Positions 47,831 through 55,533 of a stretch of 64,000 nt of DNA are shown here, piece after piece (the stretch's first letter is position 1; each line of letters opens with the position of its first letter). The notes beneath the pieces are model-generated. The model saw only the letters and a list, made by a program, of their open reading frames with translations, ran no database searches and had not been told where the DNA came from. The stretch is from Clostridia bacterium. GTDB taxonomy: Bacteria; Bacillota; Clostridia; Christensenellales; UBA1242. The stretch lies in assembly GCA_017503005.1 (NCBI GenBank), contig JAFVTW010000007.1, positions 1 through 64,000 of the forward strand, written 5' to 3'. A program made the position numbers and the translations under genes.

Positions 47831-48175
47831 ATGGCAAGAAAAAAGATGGCTCCACCCTTTGAAATAATGATATCTATTGTCGATAGAGGCGATGGCGAAA
47901 AGGTGGCAAAATTATTAGAACAAAACAACATAAATCATTTAGTAATATTACAAGGTATCGGCACAACTGAATCTGAACTAGCAGAGTTGTTTGGATTTGG
48001 TGTAGTAGAAAGAGATATTGTAGTAAGTTTGATTGACCAAGAAAGAAGTAAGGCTATGGTTGAACTACTATATACCGACTTAAATATGGGTATAGAACAT
48101 TCAGGTTGTGTATTCACTATATCCCCTAGTTCTGCAACACTAGACCTACTAAATACATTAAATATGGAGAATTAA
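47831..48175 (+). CDS. PII-like regulatory protein (divergent)
   Basis: 114 residues with the ferredoxin-like PII fold: FEIMISIVDRGDGEKVAKLL, a short T-loop region around GIGTTESELAELFGFG, then VVSLIDQERSKAMV. No uridylylation Tyr is obvious in the loop. It starts five bases after the DUF1538 gene and ends five bases before a second PII gene. Probably senses a nucleotide or metabolite for the transporter. Confidence 0.75.
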   Translation: MARKKMAPPFEIMISIVDRGDGEKVAKLLEQNNINHLVILQGIGTTESELAELFGFGVVERDIVVSLIDQERSKAMVELLYTDLNMGIEHSGCVFTISPSSATLDLLNTLNMEN

Positions 48176-48179
48176 AAAT

Positions 48180-48572
48180 ATGGCAAGAATAGATTATGAT
48201 AAAGTAAAACAAATTAATAAATCTGTGGCAAAAAACAAAAATAAAGATTTTGACTTGATTATTGTTGTCATCAACAAAGGATTCTCAGACTATGTTGTAG
48301 ATGCTGCTAGAGATGCTGGTGCATCTGGTGCAACAATCATCGCTGGTAGAGGTACTGGAGTACACGAAAATGATTCGATACTTGGCATCAAAATCCAACC
48401 AGAAAAAGAGATAGTTATGATACTAGTATACAGAACAAAAAGAAAACAAATTATGAAACAAATTTGTGAAAGAGCCAACCTAAACGAAGTAGGCAAAGGT
48501 GTATGCTTTAGCATGCCTGTTAGCGACATAGCCGGTATCAACCATCTAATACTTGGTTCAAAAAATAAATAA
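48180..48572 (+). CDS. PII-family nitrogen-regulatory-type protein
   Basis: 130 residues. FDLIIVVINKGFSDYVVDAARDAG, a B-loop-like GASGATIIAGRGTG, and GKGVCFSMPVSDIAGI at the C-loop fit the GlnB/GlnK family, although the T-loop (VHENDSILGIKIQPEKE) is unlike GlnB and lacks the usual YRG Tyr. Third gene of the DUF1538 operon. GGAG precedes the ATG. Confidence 0.85.
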   Translation: MARIDYDKVKQINKSVAKNKNKDFDLIIVVINKGFSDYVVDAARDAGASGATIIAGRGTGVHENDSILGIKIQPEKEIVMILVYRTKRKQIMKQICERANLNEVGKGVCFSMPVSDIAGINHLILGSKNK

Positions 48573-48585
48573 TACAAAATAAAAA

Positions 48586-48610
48586 GTGCTTAAATTTTAA
48601 GCACTTTTTT
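48586..48610. terminator. Terminator of the DUF1538-PII operon
   Basis: AAAGTGCTTAAA / TTTAAGCACTTTTTT stem, short loop. Confidence 0.9.
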
Positions 48611-48616
48611 ATTTAT

Positions 48617-48627
48617 TTTGCATAGCA
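48617..48627 (+). repeat. Dispersed intergenic repeat core, copy F
   Basis: TTTGCATAGCATTAAAA, exactly 46 bases before a second copy in the same gap. Confidence 0.5.
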
Positions 48628-48642
48628 TTAAAAACACACACA

Positions 48643-48673
48643 ATATAGCCACCATTTATATGTTTGCATAGCA
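48643..48673 (+). repeat. Dispersed intergenic repeat, copy G
   Basis: ATATAGCCACCATTTATA then TTTGCATAGCA, 17 bases past the stop of the SleL-type gene; its left half matches the copy at 5925-5955 with one difference in 16. Confidence 0.5.
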
Positions 48674-48689
48674 TTAAAACATAGAAATA

Positions 48690-49964
48690 TTATATCAGTT
48701 TTTTTACATTAAACATCGCATTTAATACTAGCCAGTTTTGTGGGAAATATCTATTTATGGTCCAGTAGCTCACACCACCCAAATTGAAATCATTAACAAA
48801 TTTTAGTCTAGCCTCTACACTTCTAGCATCATCAAACCACACCTCATGTTGTTGATTGTTTGTCCAGTAATTAAAGTATGGGGATTGTTGAACTTCGTTG
48901 TATTGAATAAAGGAACCCACCCTTCTAGCCAAGTCTACAGCACCAGTATTTGATATAGTTGTAGCAGCCGTTCCTTCTACAAAAGGAATATTCCAGTCAT
49001 ACCCGTAATTAGGCATACCCATAAATATTTTTTGACTAGGAATTTCTGTAACAGCATATTCTAATACTTTTCTTACTTCACCTGCAGGTGCTACTGCCAT
49101 AGGTGGACTATATGTATAACCCCACTCGTATGTCATAATTATTACATGGTCTACAATACTTCCATGTGCCTGATAATCGTGTGCCTCATACAATATCCCC
49201 TGTTGATTCCTAGAGTACTTAGGTGCAACTGCTGTAGTTAGTATAAATCCTAATGACCTAACAGCTGCAGCCATAGCAGCTAAAAAGTTATTGTATGCCA
49301 CCCTATCCTCTGGGTACAAATATTCAAAATCTATATCTACACCATAATAATTTTTTTGTTCCATAGTAGCTACTACATTTCGAATAAGGTTTGCTTGTGC
49401 CACCGAATTAGTAAGTATTTGATGAGCAAGTTCACTAGAGAAAGTAGAATTGTTTTCTATATTAGTAATTACCATCATAGGAGCCACCCTACTATCTCTA
49501 GCCTTTTCTATCAGTCTACCATCATTTCTAATATTTACTAGATTTCCATCTGGTAATACTTCATAACTAAAAATACTAAGATATGTCAAGCTAGGCAAAG
49601 TTTTTTCTAAGACATCATCATCGATATTTACAAAGCAATATCCATTAACTTCTATTTCCCGCTTAGCCGCTTGTGGGATATTTACAATAGAACCTATTTT
49701 TAAGTTAAACGGATTTGTAATCTGTGGATTAGCTCTAACCAAATCTTGTAAATTTACATTGTACATCTGCGAAATTTTGAATAGTGTATCACCACTAACC
49801 ACTGTATGTGTGGTTTGATTGTTTAGTATAACTATAGTTTGACCCACAACCAAATTCTCTGCATCGGTTAGCTCATTATCCATTATAATTTTATCTACAC
49901 TCACCCCATATCTATTTGCTATTTGATACAAAGTATCGCCTTGTTTTACCACATATATTTCCAA
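48690..49964 (-). CDS. Spore-cortex glycosyl hydrolase, SleL/YaaH type (LysM2-GH18)
   Basis: 424 residues from a TTG at 49964: GAGGTGA lies 7 bases ahead and family members start right before the first LysM. Two LysM domains (YVVKQGDTLYQIANRYGV, about 3-20; HTVVSGDTLFKISQMYNV, about 55-72) bind peptidoglycan. The GH18 barrel has the catalytic DIDFEYL (about 205-211). It is an N-acetylglucosaminidase acting on cortex muropeptides at germination. No signal peptide, as in SleL. Alone between terminators. Confidence 0.92.
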   Translation of the reverse strand: MEIYVVKQGDTLYQIANRYGVSVDKIIMDNELTDAENLVVGQTIVILNNQTTHTVVSGDTLFKISQMYNVNLQDLVRANPQITNPFNLKIGSIVNIPQAAKREIEVNGYCFVNIDDDVLEKTLPSLTYLSIFSYEVLPDGNLVNIRNDGRLIEKARDSRVAPMMVITNIENNSTFSSELAHQILTNSVAQANLIRNVVATMEQKNYYGVDIDFEYLYPEDRVAYNNFLAAMAAAVRSLGFILTTAVAPKYSRNQQGILYEAHDYQAHGSIVDHVIIMTYEWGYTYSPPMAVAPAGEVRKVLEYAVTEIPSQKIFMGMPNYGYDWNIPFVEGTAATTISNTGAVDLARRVGSFIQYNEVQQSPYFNYWTNNQQHEVWFDDARSVEARLKFVNDFNLGGVSYWTINRYFPQNWLVLNAMFNVKKLI

Positions 49965-50025
49965 ATTAATCACCTCACGACATATTATGTAGTTTTATAT
50001 GATATAGGTCTAAATTTGGTTAAAA

Positions 50026-50055
50026 AAACACTTTGAAAACTCAAAGTGTTTTTTG
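50026..50055 (-). terminator. Terminator of the 205-residue unknown gene
   Basis: AAAACACTTTGA / TCAAAGTGTTTT stem with short loop, T-run on the minus strand. Confidence 0.85.
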
Positions 50056-50673
50056 TTATTTATTAAGTTCTTTATCTTTAGATATTACACCCACATAATC
50101 AGTAGCATAGTTTTGAGTTGTTTGTCTATACTCTGGTGTAATTTCTCTTACATCTACCATTTTTGATTTTTTAGTTTTGAAAATAGGAACAGTTTTTGAG
50201 TATACAGAAGTCATATTGTGCATAAAGTTTATGTAGTAATTAGTTAGTTTATCAAATGCTGGAGTATCTAAACCCATAGCATACACATTATTTACATATG
50301 CTTTACAAATAACATCTAACCTAGAAGCTAATTGAACCTTACGATTGCAGACACCAGAGACAACAGCATCTGCCTTTGGCATGTTACCCAACTCTGTTGT
50401 GCGATCCATATACTTCTTTAACATTTTAGAATAATCTAGCATTTCTTTAATGTTGATTACTTGTTTTGCATAATTCAATTCGCAAACATAATGAAGACCA
50501 TTTACTGTAACCCATGCAGAACTAGCATTACTTGTTCTATAGCAAGGCAAATTTTCTTTTTTCTCGCTATTTAAAATGCCAGTAGCAACTTCCATCAACT
50601 GTTCATCACTTAAAAAACTTAATTCATCATAACTAAAATCTTCTCTTTTTAAAGATTCGTTTCTCGGCGCCAT
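50056..50673 (-). CDS. Hypothetical protein
   Basis: 205 residues from the ATG at 50673 (AGAGGGG 8 bases upstream). Mostly helical and soluble: an N-terminal SYDELSFLSDEQLMEVATGIL motif, a basic stretch CNRKVQLASRLDV, and a C-terminal YRQTTQNYATDYVGV. No family recognised. Confidence 0.65.
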   Translation of the reverse strand: MAPRNESLKREDFSYDELSFLSDEQLMEVATGILNSEKKENLPCYRTSNASSAWVTVNGLHYVCELNYAKQVINIKEMLDYSKMLKKYMDRTTELGNMPKADAVVSGVCNRKVQLASRLDVICKAYVNNVYAMGLDTPAFDKLTNYYINFMHNMTSVYSKTVPIFKTKKSKMVDVREITPEYRQTTQNYATDYVGVISKDKELNK

Positions 50674-50760
50674 AATTACCCCTCTTTGTCGAAATTTATT
50701 CAACATTGATATTATAGCAAACATTTCACATTTTTTCAATACCGAATTTAATTTGAAAAC

Positions 50761-50790
50761 AAAAAATCCCTAAATATAGGGATTTTTAAA
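50761..50790 (-). terminator. Terminator of the acnX unit
   Basis: AAAAATCCCTA / TAGGGATTTTT stem with short loop. Confidence 0.9.
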
Positions 50791-50797
50791 CATAAAA

Positions 50798-51244
50798 TTA
50801 TCTAATCACTTTTACAGTACCATCTTCTAGTATCTCAATCTTGTCGCCAGTTTGCACATAATCTAGAAATTTTTTACCTAATTTATCTATAGCTATAATA
50901 GGACAATTTTCCCAGTTTCTAGCAAGAATAATACCAGAACATGCTAATGAATCGATTTCTTCTGAGAACAGCATAGCACTAGGATTGATACCCATAGCAC
51001 ATATTGCTTGAATCACCAAACCACCTGTAGTAGATCCTATTGTTTTTGGTAAACACAAAATTTTGCCTGTCAAATTTTGCTTGTAGATATCCGGGTTGTT
51101 TTGGTCAGAACTTAGTACTTGTTTTGCATTTTTTAATGCACTTTTTTGAAAAGTAGCAAGTGTATTTACACCTTGATGTGACACAACTGCTTCGCCTGTA
51201 AGAACTCCACCACCGATTACTCTACCTTTAAATACTTTTTCCAT
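50798..51244 (-). CDS. Aconitase X small (swivel, DUF126) subunit
   Basis: 148 residues. FKGRVIGGGVLTGEAVVS at the N-terminus, the catalytic-Ser segment LPKTIGSTTGGLV (about 66-78), and CSGIILARNWENCPIIAID identify the AcnX swivel domain. With the large subunit it forms an iron-sulphur hydro-lyase; members act as cis-3-hydroxyproline dehydratase or mevalonate-5-phosphate dehydratase. The start overlaps the large-subunit stop by one base (TAATG). Confidence 0.92.
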   Translation of the reverse strand: MEKVFKGRVIGGGVLTGEAVVSHQGVNTLATFQKSALKNAKQVLSSDQNNPDIYKQNLTGKILCLPKTIGSTTGGLVIQAICAMGINPSAMLFSEEIDSLACSGIILARNWENCPIIAIDKLGKKFLDYVQTGDKIEILEDGTVKVIR

Positions 51245-52521
51245 TATTTACCCTCCTTACCTACAATCACATTCAAGATATCTTCATCTTTTAGATACTT
51301 AGCACTAGAATATGTGCGAAGTTTATTTGAAGAAGTTAAAATTGGCTTTTTACCTGCTATAGGGTTGTTTGTATACATAAGTGGACATATACTAGAAACT
51401 TTCACACCAGTTTTCATCAACTTTTTGTATAAATCAGTTTCTTCAAATTTCTTTCTAATTGCAGGACTGGTAGTCAAAATAGTTCTAACTTTAATCTTTT
51501 TGCTACCTGTTTCTGCCAAACCATTTATAATATCATTTGCCCAACCCTCTAATTGATTGTAGCTAAGATGTGGACAACCTATAAAGCACAACTGTGGTTT
51601 AGCTTCTTTGTTTTTCCAAAGAACAGGATAGCTCTTATATACTCTTTCTAGCTCTTTATCATCAATAACATACACTTTAGCACCCTTATTGATTAGTTGT
51701 TCACCATAATTTTGAGCTTCTGGAGTAAGATTGTCTATGTGATATAGTCCTACTGCACCATTAGAAGCAGTAGCTGCACCAAAGTCTTTTAAATAGCTCT
51801 TTGTTTCGTCATTTAATTCTGTGCCTAAGAACTTATCTAAGCCTTTTACATAAGGAACAGCATCCATAACCTTTAGACCGATGGCACTACCCAAAATTTG
51901 AGCTTCTGGTTTCTTAGTGGTCTTTACTTCTACTATCCAGTCTGCTTGACGGCCTTCGTCTGTAAGCAAACCAAAATATGGAACTTTGCCCATAATAGCA
52001 CCAAAAATATCAAGCATACCAGAGTTACGATTGCAACGAGCACCTAAAACTGAGTTTGCATATACAACTGCAGAACTCTCTGCCCAAGTAAGAATATCGC
52101 CATATTAAGGAATGTTGCCTACTTCGTCCATATAGCATGTGCAAGTAAATCCGTCTGTATCTTTTAGACCAATTTTCTTCAATTGTTCCTCATATCTAGC
52201 TTGTTGACTATACATAATCTTGCTAAAAATAAGTTTGTTTAGTGGACCACATTTTACATTCTCGTAGTCGATAGGTCGTGGGTCTACTGTAAACGGATAT
52301 TTGGCTGTAATACCTGCATCGATAATTTCATCCATTATTCTAAATAATGGTTTAATAAGACCTATACCAAACGATGTAACCAAATGTGCATCATGTGTAA
52401 TAGGAACTAATTTTTCAGCCCCAAAAACTTCTCCGAATTGAACTAGAGTTCTTAAAATTTTTGCTTTAGTCTCACCCTCAGCACCATCTAATATTCCCTG
52501 TTCTTCTTTTGTCAATTTCAT
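51244..52521 (-). pseudogene. Aconitase X large subunit, interrupted by an in-frame TAA
   Basis: 426 codons in one frame, broken at 52107-52105 by a single TAA. The first part (138 residues, LTKEEQGILDGAEGETK... CTCYMDEVGNIP) and the second part (YGDILTWAESSAVVYANSVL, GARCNRNSGMLDIFG, then FIGCPHLS and SICPLM) join without a gap to a normal AcnX large chain. Homologues have Lys or Arg at the stop (P-K/R-F/Y-G-D), so AAA to TAA would explain it. The Cys ligands remain. A restart at the ATG at 52017 would make the C-terminal 257 residues only. Confidence 0.85.
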
Positions 52522-52556
52522 AATATTTCCCCCTTTAAAAAATTAACACATATAAA

Positions 52557-53066
52557 TTAGTCAGCCTTGTTTTGTCTAGCTTTATTTATCTCATACATAA
52601 TAAGTTGCAAATTTTCTTTCTTTACCTTATCAAAACCTTTAGATATCATTTTTTCAAATTGAATATCGTCTTTAGTTTTGTTTTTACTCATTCGTAATGA
52701 CTTCAGCATAGTTCTCATCATAAATCCATATACACCAGTAAGCCTAGCCATATTGAAACCACCTTGCAAATAATATGTAGGTATATTCTTAATTCTGTTT
52801 TTCTTTACTAAATATTCTCCAGTTTGATTTTTAGGATTGTCCATACCAACACCAGCCACACATTTTACTTTGTAGCGATGTTTTACCTTTTTAAATCCAC
52901 TAATCTTGCCACCCATTATCCAGCCCAAGAAAACAACCTCTGTACCTTTCTTCAACTCTTTCTTTGCTTCTTTTACAGTATATGCTGGCATATCAGCTTC
53001 TAAGCTTAATAACTTTGCATATTTTTGGGTAAACCCAGTATTTGATTCATATATAATTGCTTCCAT
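52557..53066 (-). CDS. Flavodoxin-like domain protein
   Basis: 169 residues. The start MEAIIYESNTGFTQKYAKLL is a flavodoxin phosphate-loop region (SxTGxTxKxA), and VVFLGWIMGGKISGFKKVK the next strand. The C-terminal 60 residues are basic helices. It resembles the menaquinone-dependent protoporphyrinogen dehydrogenase/flavodoxin_5 group. GGAG precedes the ATG. It lies upstream of the acnX genes and may be co-transcribed. Confidence 0.8.
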   Translation of the reverse strand: MEAIIYESNTGFTQKYAKLLSLEADMPAYTVKEAKKELKKGTEVVFLGWIMGGKISGFKKVKHRYKVKCVAGVGMDNPKNQTGEYLVKKNRIKNIPTYYLQGGFNMARLTGVYGFMMRTMLKSLRMSKNKTKDDIQFEKMISKGFDKVKKENLQLIMYEINKARQNKAD

Positions 53067-53207
53067 AAATACTCCAAATTTCTAATCATAGATAGTTTAT
53101 CACATATAAATAAAAGATAAAACAAATTAACCATATAATCAAAAATTTTAAATAAAATAAGACAAAAATTTTGATAAAAAAATTTTGTAAAAAGTTGAAA
53201 TTTTTTA

Positions 53208-53236
53208 TTGACATAATACAAATACAATGGTATTAT
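53208..53236 (+). promoter_or_regulatory. Promoter of the structured RNA/tRNA-Ala/tRNA-Ile unit
   Basis: TTGACA (53208-53213), 17 bases, TATTAT (53231-53236); the predicted start is at 53243, the first base of the structured element. Confidence 0.7.
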
Positions 53237-53242
53237 AATAAA

Positions 53243-53310
53243 GCATTTACATGATCACGGCTGTGTGCCGCCGGCCACCACCATTGCCCACACAGCAAAC
53301 TTGTAAATGC
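53243..53310 (+). ncRNA. Structured GC-rich RNA element ahead of tRNA-Ala
   Basis: Outer stem GCATTTACA (53243-53251) / TGTAAATGC (53302-53310); inner stem CTGTGTG (53261-53267) / CACACAG (53289-53295), extendable by GGC/GCC across a CCGCC bulge. It is over 50% GC inside an AT-rich gap. The first base coincides with the predicted transcription start and the element ends 5 bases before tRNA-Ala. No known family recognised. Confidence 0.55.
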
Positions 53311-53315
53311 TCTCT

Positions 53316-53392
53316 GGGGGTATAGCTCAGTTGGCTAGAGCACCTGCCTTGCAAGCAGGGGGTCGGCGGTTCGAATCCGCCTATCTCCACCA
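53316..53392 (+). tRNA. tRNA-Ala (anticodon TGC)
   Basis: Acceptor GGGGGTA / TATCTCC including the G3:U70 alanine identity pair, anticodon loop CTTGCAA giving TGC, T-loop TTCGAAT, encoded CCA. Confidence 0.97.
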
Positions 53393-53489
53393 ATTAAATT
53401 TCCTGTTTAAGTTTATCTTAAACTCTTCCCTTTCAAAGTATCAAGTTTTTTATAAAACTTGTTTCCCGTGCGAATATTCGCAATTATAT

Positions 53490-53566
53490 AGGAATGTAGC
53501 TCAGGCGGTTAGAGCACCACCCTGATAAGGTGGGGGTCGGTGGTTCGAGTCCACTCATTCCTACCA
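53490..53566 (+). tRNA. tRNA-Ile (anticodon GAT)
   Basis: Acceptor AGGAATG / CATTCCT, anticodon loop CTGATAA giving GAT, T-loop TTCGAGT, encoded CCA. It is 97 bases after tRNA-Ala; this pair usually sits in rRNA operon spacers, but no rRNA is present here. Confidence 0.97.
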
Positions 53567-53569
53567 AAT

Positions 53570-53598
53570 AAAAAGAATGAGACAAACTCATTCTTTTT
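53570..53598 (+). terminator. Terminator of the tRNA unit
   Basis: AAGAATGAG / CTCATTCTT stem with a 5-base loop and T7. Confidence 0.9.
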
Positions 53599-53680
53599 TT
53601 ATTTTCTACTTCCCTATTATGACAAATTTCAACATTTGTGGTATATTTTAAATGTAAGTACACTTACCAAGGAGAAATAT

Positions 53681-54325
53681 ATGACAAATACTATAGTAAC
53701 CTACGAAACTTTTCACGGCAGTGCCAAGAAAGTGGCTGAAATAATATCAAAAAAGCTAGATTGCAAATATATAAATGTAGATACACCTTTTGAAGCTGAA
53801 GATTTAAAAGAAATAGACAATATTATACTTGTATTTAACTTTAGAGGACCATACACTGCACAGCTAACAAAGTTGTATATGTCTAGAGTAAAAGAACAGC
53901 TAAAAAACAAAAATGTAATTCTAGTTGGCGAAGGCTTGTTCTCAGAAAAAGAATTTCCTATTGTTGCCGAAGAAATTAGCAAATTAGCACCATCAAGAAC
54001 TTTCACTAAATTCTTTGTAAATGGTCAATTAAGAGTAGCCACCCTATTCCCTGAAGAAAAAGCCCTACTAAAGAAATTTAGCGAACTTACTGGAATGGAA
54101 ATAAAAGATATGGGCGAACTAGATACTAATAAAGCTGAGCTAGTAGCAACTGAAATTTTGGCACTACTAGAAAGTAATGAATACAAAATAGAAAAAACTA
54201 CAGAATCTTCAATAGGAAAAACTGAATGGGTTTGCACAGTATGTGGTTATGTACACACAGGCGAAAATCCACCAGAAAAATGCCCACTATGTGGTGTACC
54301 AAAAGAAAAATTTGTAAAAAAATAA
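53681..54325 (+). CDS. Flavodoxin-domain protein with C-terminal rubredoxin-like domain
   Basis: 214 residues from the ATG at 53681 (AAGGAG upstream). Residues 1-160 are flavodoxin-like ([18 protein letters not shown], then [12 protein letters not shown]). The C-terminal 35 residues are a rubrerythrin-type rubredoxin ([25 protein letters not shown]) with four Cys for one iron. FMN and iron in one chain suggest an electron shuttle for oxygen or peroxide removal in an anaerobe. Confidence 0.88.
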   Translation: MTNTIVTYETFHGSAKKVAEIISKKLDCKYINVDTPFEAEDLKEIDNIILVFNFRGPYTAQLTKLYMSRVKEQLKNKNVILVGEGLFSEKEFPIVAEEISKLAPSRTFTKFFVNGQLRVATLFPEEKALLKKFSELTGMEIKDMGELDTNKAELVATEILALLESNEYKIEKTTESSIGKTEWVCTVCGYVHTGENPPEKCPLCGVPKEKFVKK

Positions 54326-54348
54326 AATGGTTGAAATTCAACCATTTT
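54302..54348 (+). repeat. 47-bp direct repeat, left copy
   Basis: Covers the last seven codons and stop of the rubredoxin gene plus its terminator (AAATGGTTGAA / TTCAACCATTT). An identical 47-base copy is at 55235-55281. Confidence 0.85.
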
Positions 54349-54352
54349 TTCT
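54326..54352. terminator. Terminator of the flavodoxin-rubredoxin gene
   Basis: AAAATGGTTGAA / TTCAACCATTTT stem with A/T runs, usable in both directions between convergent genes. Confidence 0.88.
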
Positions 54353-54354
54353 TT

Positions 54355-55107
54355 TTATCCCGCTCTTCTACTCTTAATCTTTTGAATAATCCAGTACACC
54401 AAATAAAATGCAGCAGTATATAATCCTATTATGACACTGTACAAAATTTGATATGGGAAAGGCAATCCCAAACCTAATGGGTCGTTGACCATATACATAT
54501 AATCTGCACCAGGGAAAATTACAAAATTTAGAAGTGCACCGTAACTAAACATAATAATGAAACACACATATGGTATCCACATTTTTTTGAATTCAAATTT
54601 TGCAAAACCTAATGTCATAAGCAATATCGCACATACAAACCCAAGCATATGAGAAATTGTACTATACAAACAAGTAAATGACATATATACCCTATTTAAC
54701 CCTACAGCTGGATACAATAAAAATGCAGTTGTAGCTAATAGCCCACCTATACAACTATAGTTTATCAAAAATTGTTTTCTTGTGAATGTAGAAATTATAA
54801 TTAACCAAACCATTACAGAGCAGATATGCATAGGCAACAATATTTCTGTGACACTTACCAAAGTATAGGTGTCAGCAATAATCAAATCAACTATTCGACT
54901 AGATATTTCAAAAAATAGAAATATATACCCAAACACTCTTAACAATATTTGTTTCGCCCTATCACTTTTATTTCGAAATAATATAGTCAAAACTACACAC
55001 AAAATTACTGTAAGAATCAAAACAGAAATATGTCTACCATTGTACAAATACTCGCTTTGTGGCAATGAAGGATTGTTTTCATTAGTCCAAAAATCTTTAA
55101 AACTCAT
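54355..55107 (-). CDS. YwaF/TIGR02206-family membrane protein
   Basis: 250 residues, six or seven transmembrane helices. LLPMHICSVMVW (helix 4 region), YSTISHMLGFVCAILL and FPGADYMYMVNDPLGLGLPFPYQ are the family's conserved segments. Function unknown. It lies between the two copies of a 47-bp repeat. Confidence 0.87.
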   Translation of the reverse strand: MSFKDFWTNENNPSLPQSEYLYNGRHISVLILTVILCVVLTILFRNKSDRAKQILLRVFGYIFLFFEISSRIVDLIIADTYTLVSVTEILLPMHICSVMVWLIIISTFTRKQFLINYSCIGGLLATTAFLLYPAVGLNRVYMSFTCLYSTISHMLGFVCAILLMTLGFAKFEFKKMWIPYVCFIIMFSYGALLNFVIFPGADYMYMVNDPLGLGLPFPYQILYSVIIGLYTAAFYLVYWIIQKIKSRRAG

Positions 55108-55234
55108 TAATTCACCTCATACAAATAATATAGCACAAACCATCAATTTTGGTAAAATATTTCATTAAAGTTTAAAGACAACACTTAAAAATGTCATTTT
55201 ATTTTCAATATAATTAAAAATATACTATAATAAT

Positions 55235-55281
55235 AAAGAAAAATTTGTAAAAAAATAAAATGGTTGAAATTCAACCATTTT
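55235..55281 (+). repeat. 47-bp direct repeat, right copy (with duplicated terminator)
   Basis: Identical to 54302-54348, without the rest of the rubredoxin gene. Its hairpin (about 55255-55284) can terminate minus-strand transcription arriving from the candidate RNA to the right. Confidence 0.85.
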
Positions 55282-55292
55282 ATTTTTATAAC

Positions 55293-55410
55293 GAATGACC
55301 ATCTAGGGTTCGGGTTGTAATTATGAGCTATCGAAACTTAATTCGCGTGTGGCTCAACTTAAAAAATTTTTTAAGAAACAACACAGACACTTATAAGATG
55401 CACATCATTC
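55293..55410 (-). ncRNA. Candidate structured non-coding RNA
   Basis: On the minus strand TTGACA (55446-55441), 17 bases and TATTCT (55423-55418) predict a start at about 55410. The RNA opens with GAATGA...CATC and closes with GATG-G-TCATTC (55303-55293), a stem that joins both ends. Inside are GAGC / GCTC around CGAA / TTCG, and GTTGT / ACAAC. The duplicated terminator follows within 10 bases. No protein frame and no known family recognised. Confidence 0.5.
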
Positions 55411-55417
55411 TTATTAA

Positions 55418-55446
55418 AGAATACAATAAAACTTTTAATTTGTCAA
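55418..55446 (-). promoter_or_regulatory. Predicted promoter of the candidate non-coding RNA
   Basis: TTGACA-17-TATTCT on the minus strand. Confidence 0.5.
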
Positions 55447-55476
55447 TACTTAGCGGTTGTCAAAAAAAAAGACAAC

Positions 55477-55533
55477 AAAAAAAGACATAGCCACAACGGT
55501 AAATCGAAAAGATAAACCATAATCACTATGTCC
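55477..55533 (-). ncRNA. Long rod-like hairpin with T-tract (candidate short RNA or terminator)
   Basis: GACATAG (55532-55526) and CTATGTC (55490-55484) close a 49-base imperfect hairpin followed by T7. A TTGAAA-17-TTTAAT promoter (55569-55541) predicts a start at 55533, the base just before the stem. A second small hairpin, GTTGTC/GACAAC around a T9 loop, lies beyond. Confidence 0.4.

Noticed and set aside
48617..48673. Paired TTTGCATAGCATTAAAA copies as a two-repeat CRISPR
   Set aside because: The same core occurs singly at five other loci, the spacer is AT-rich intergenic DNA, and there are no cas genes.
52018..52107. Pyrrolysine or selenocysteine readthrough in acnX
   Set aside because: The codon is TAA, which neither system uses, and no SECIS-like hairpin follows.
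53316..53566. tRNA-Ala/tRNA-Ile pair as a sign of an rRNA operon
   Set aside because: Neither 16S nor 23S sequence flanks the pair; it has its own promoter and terminator.
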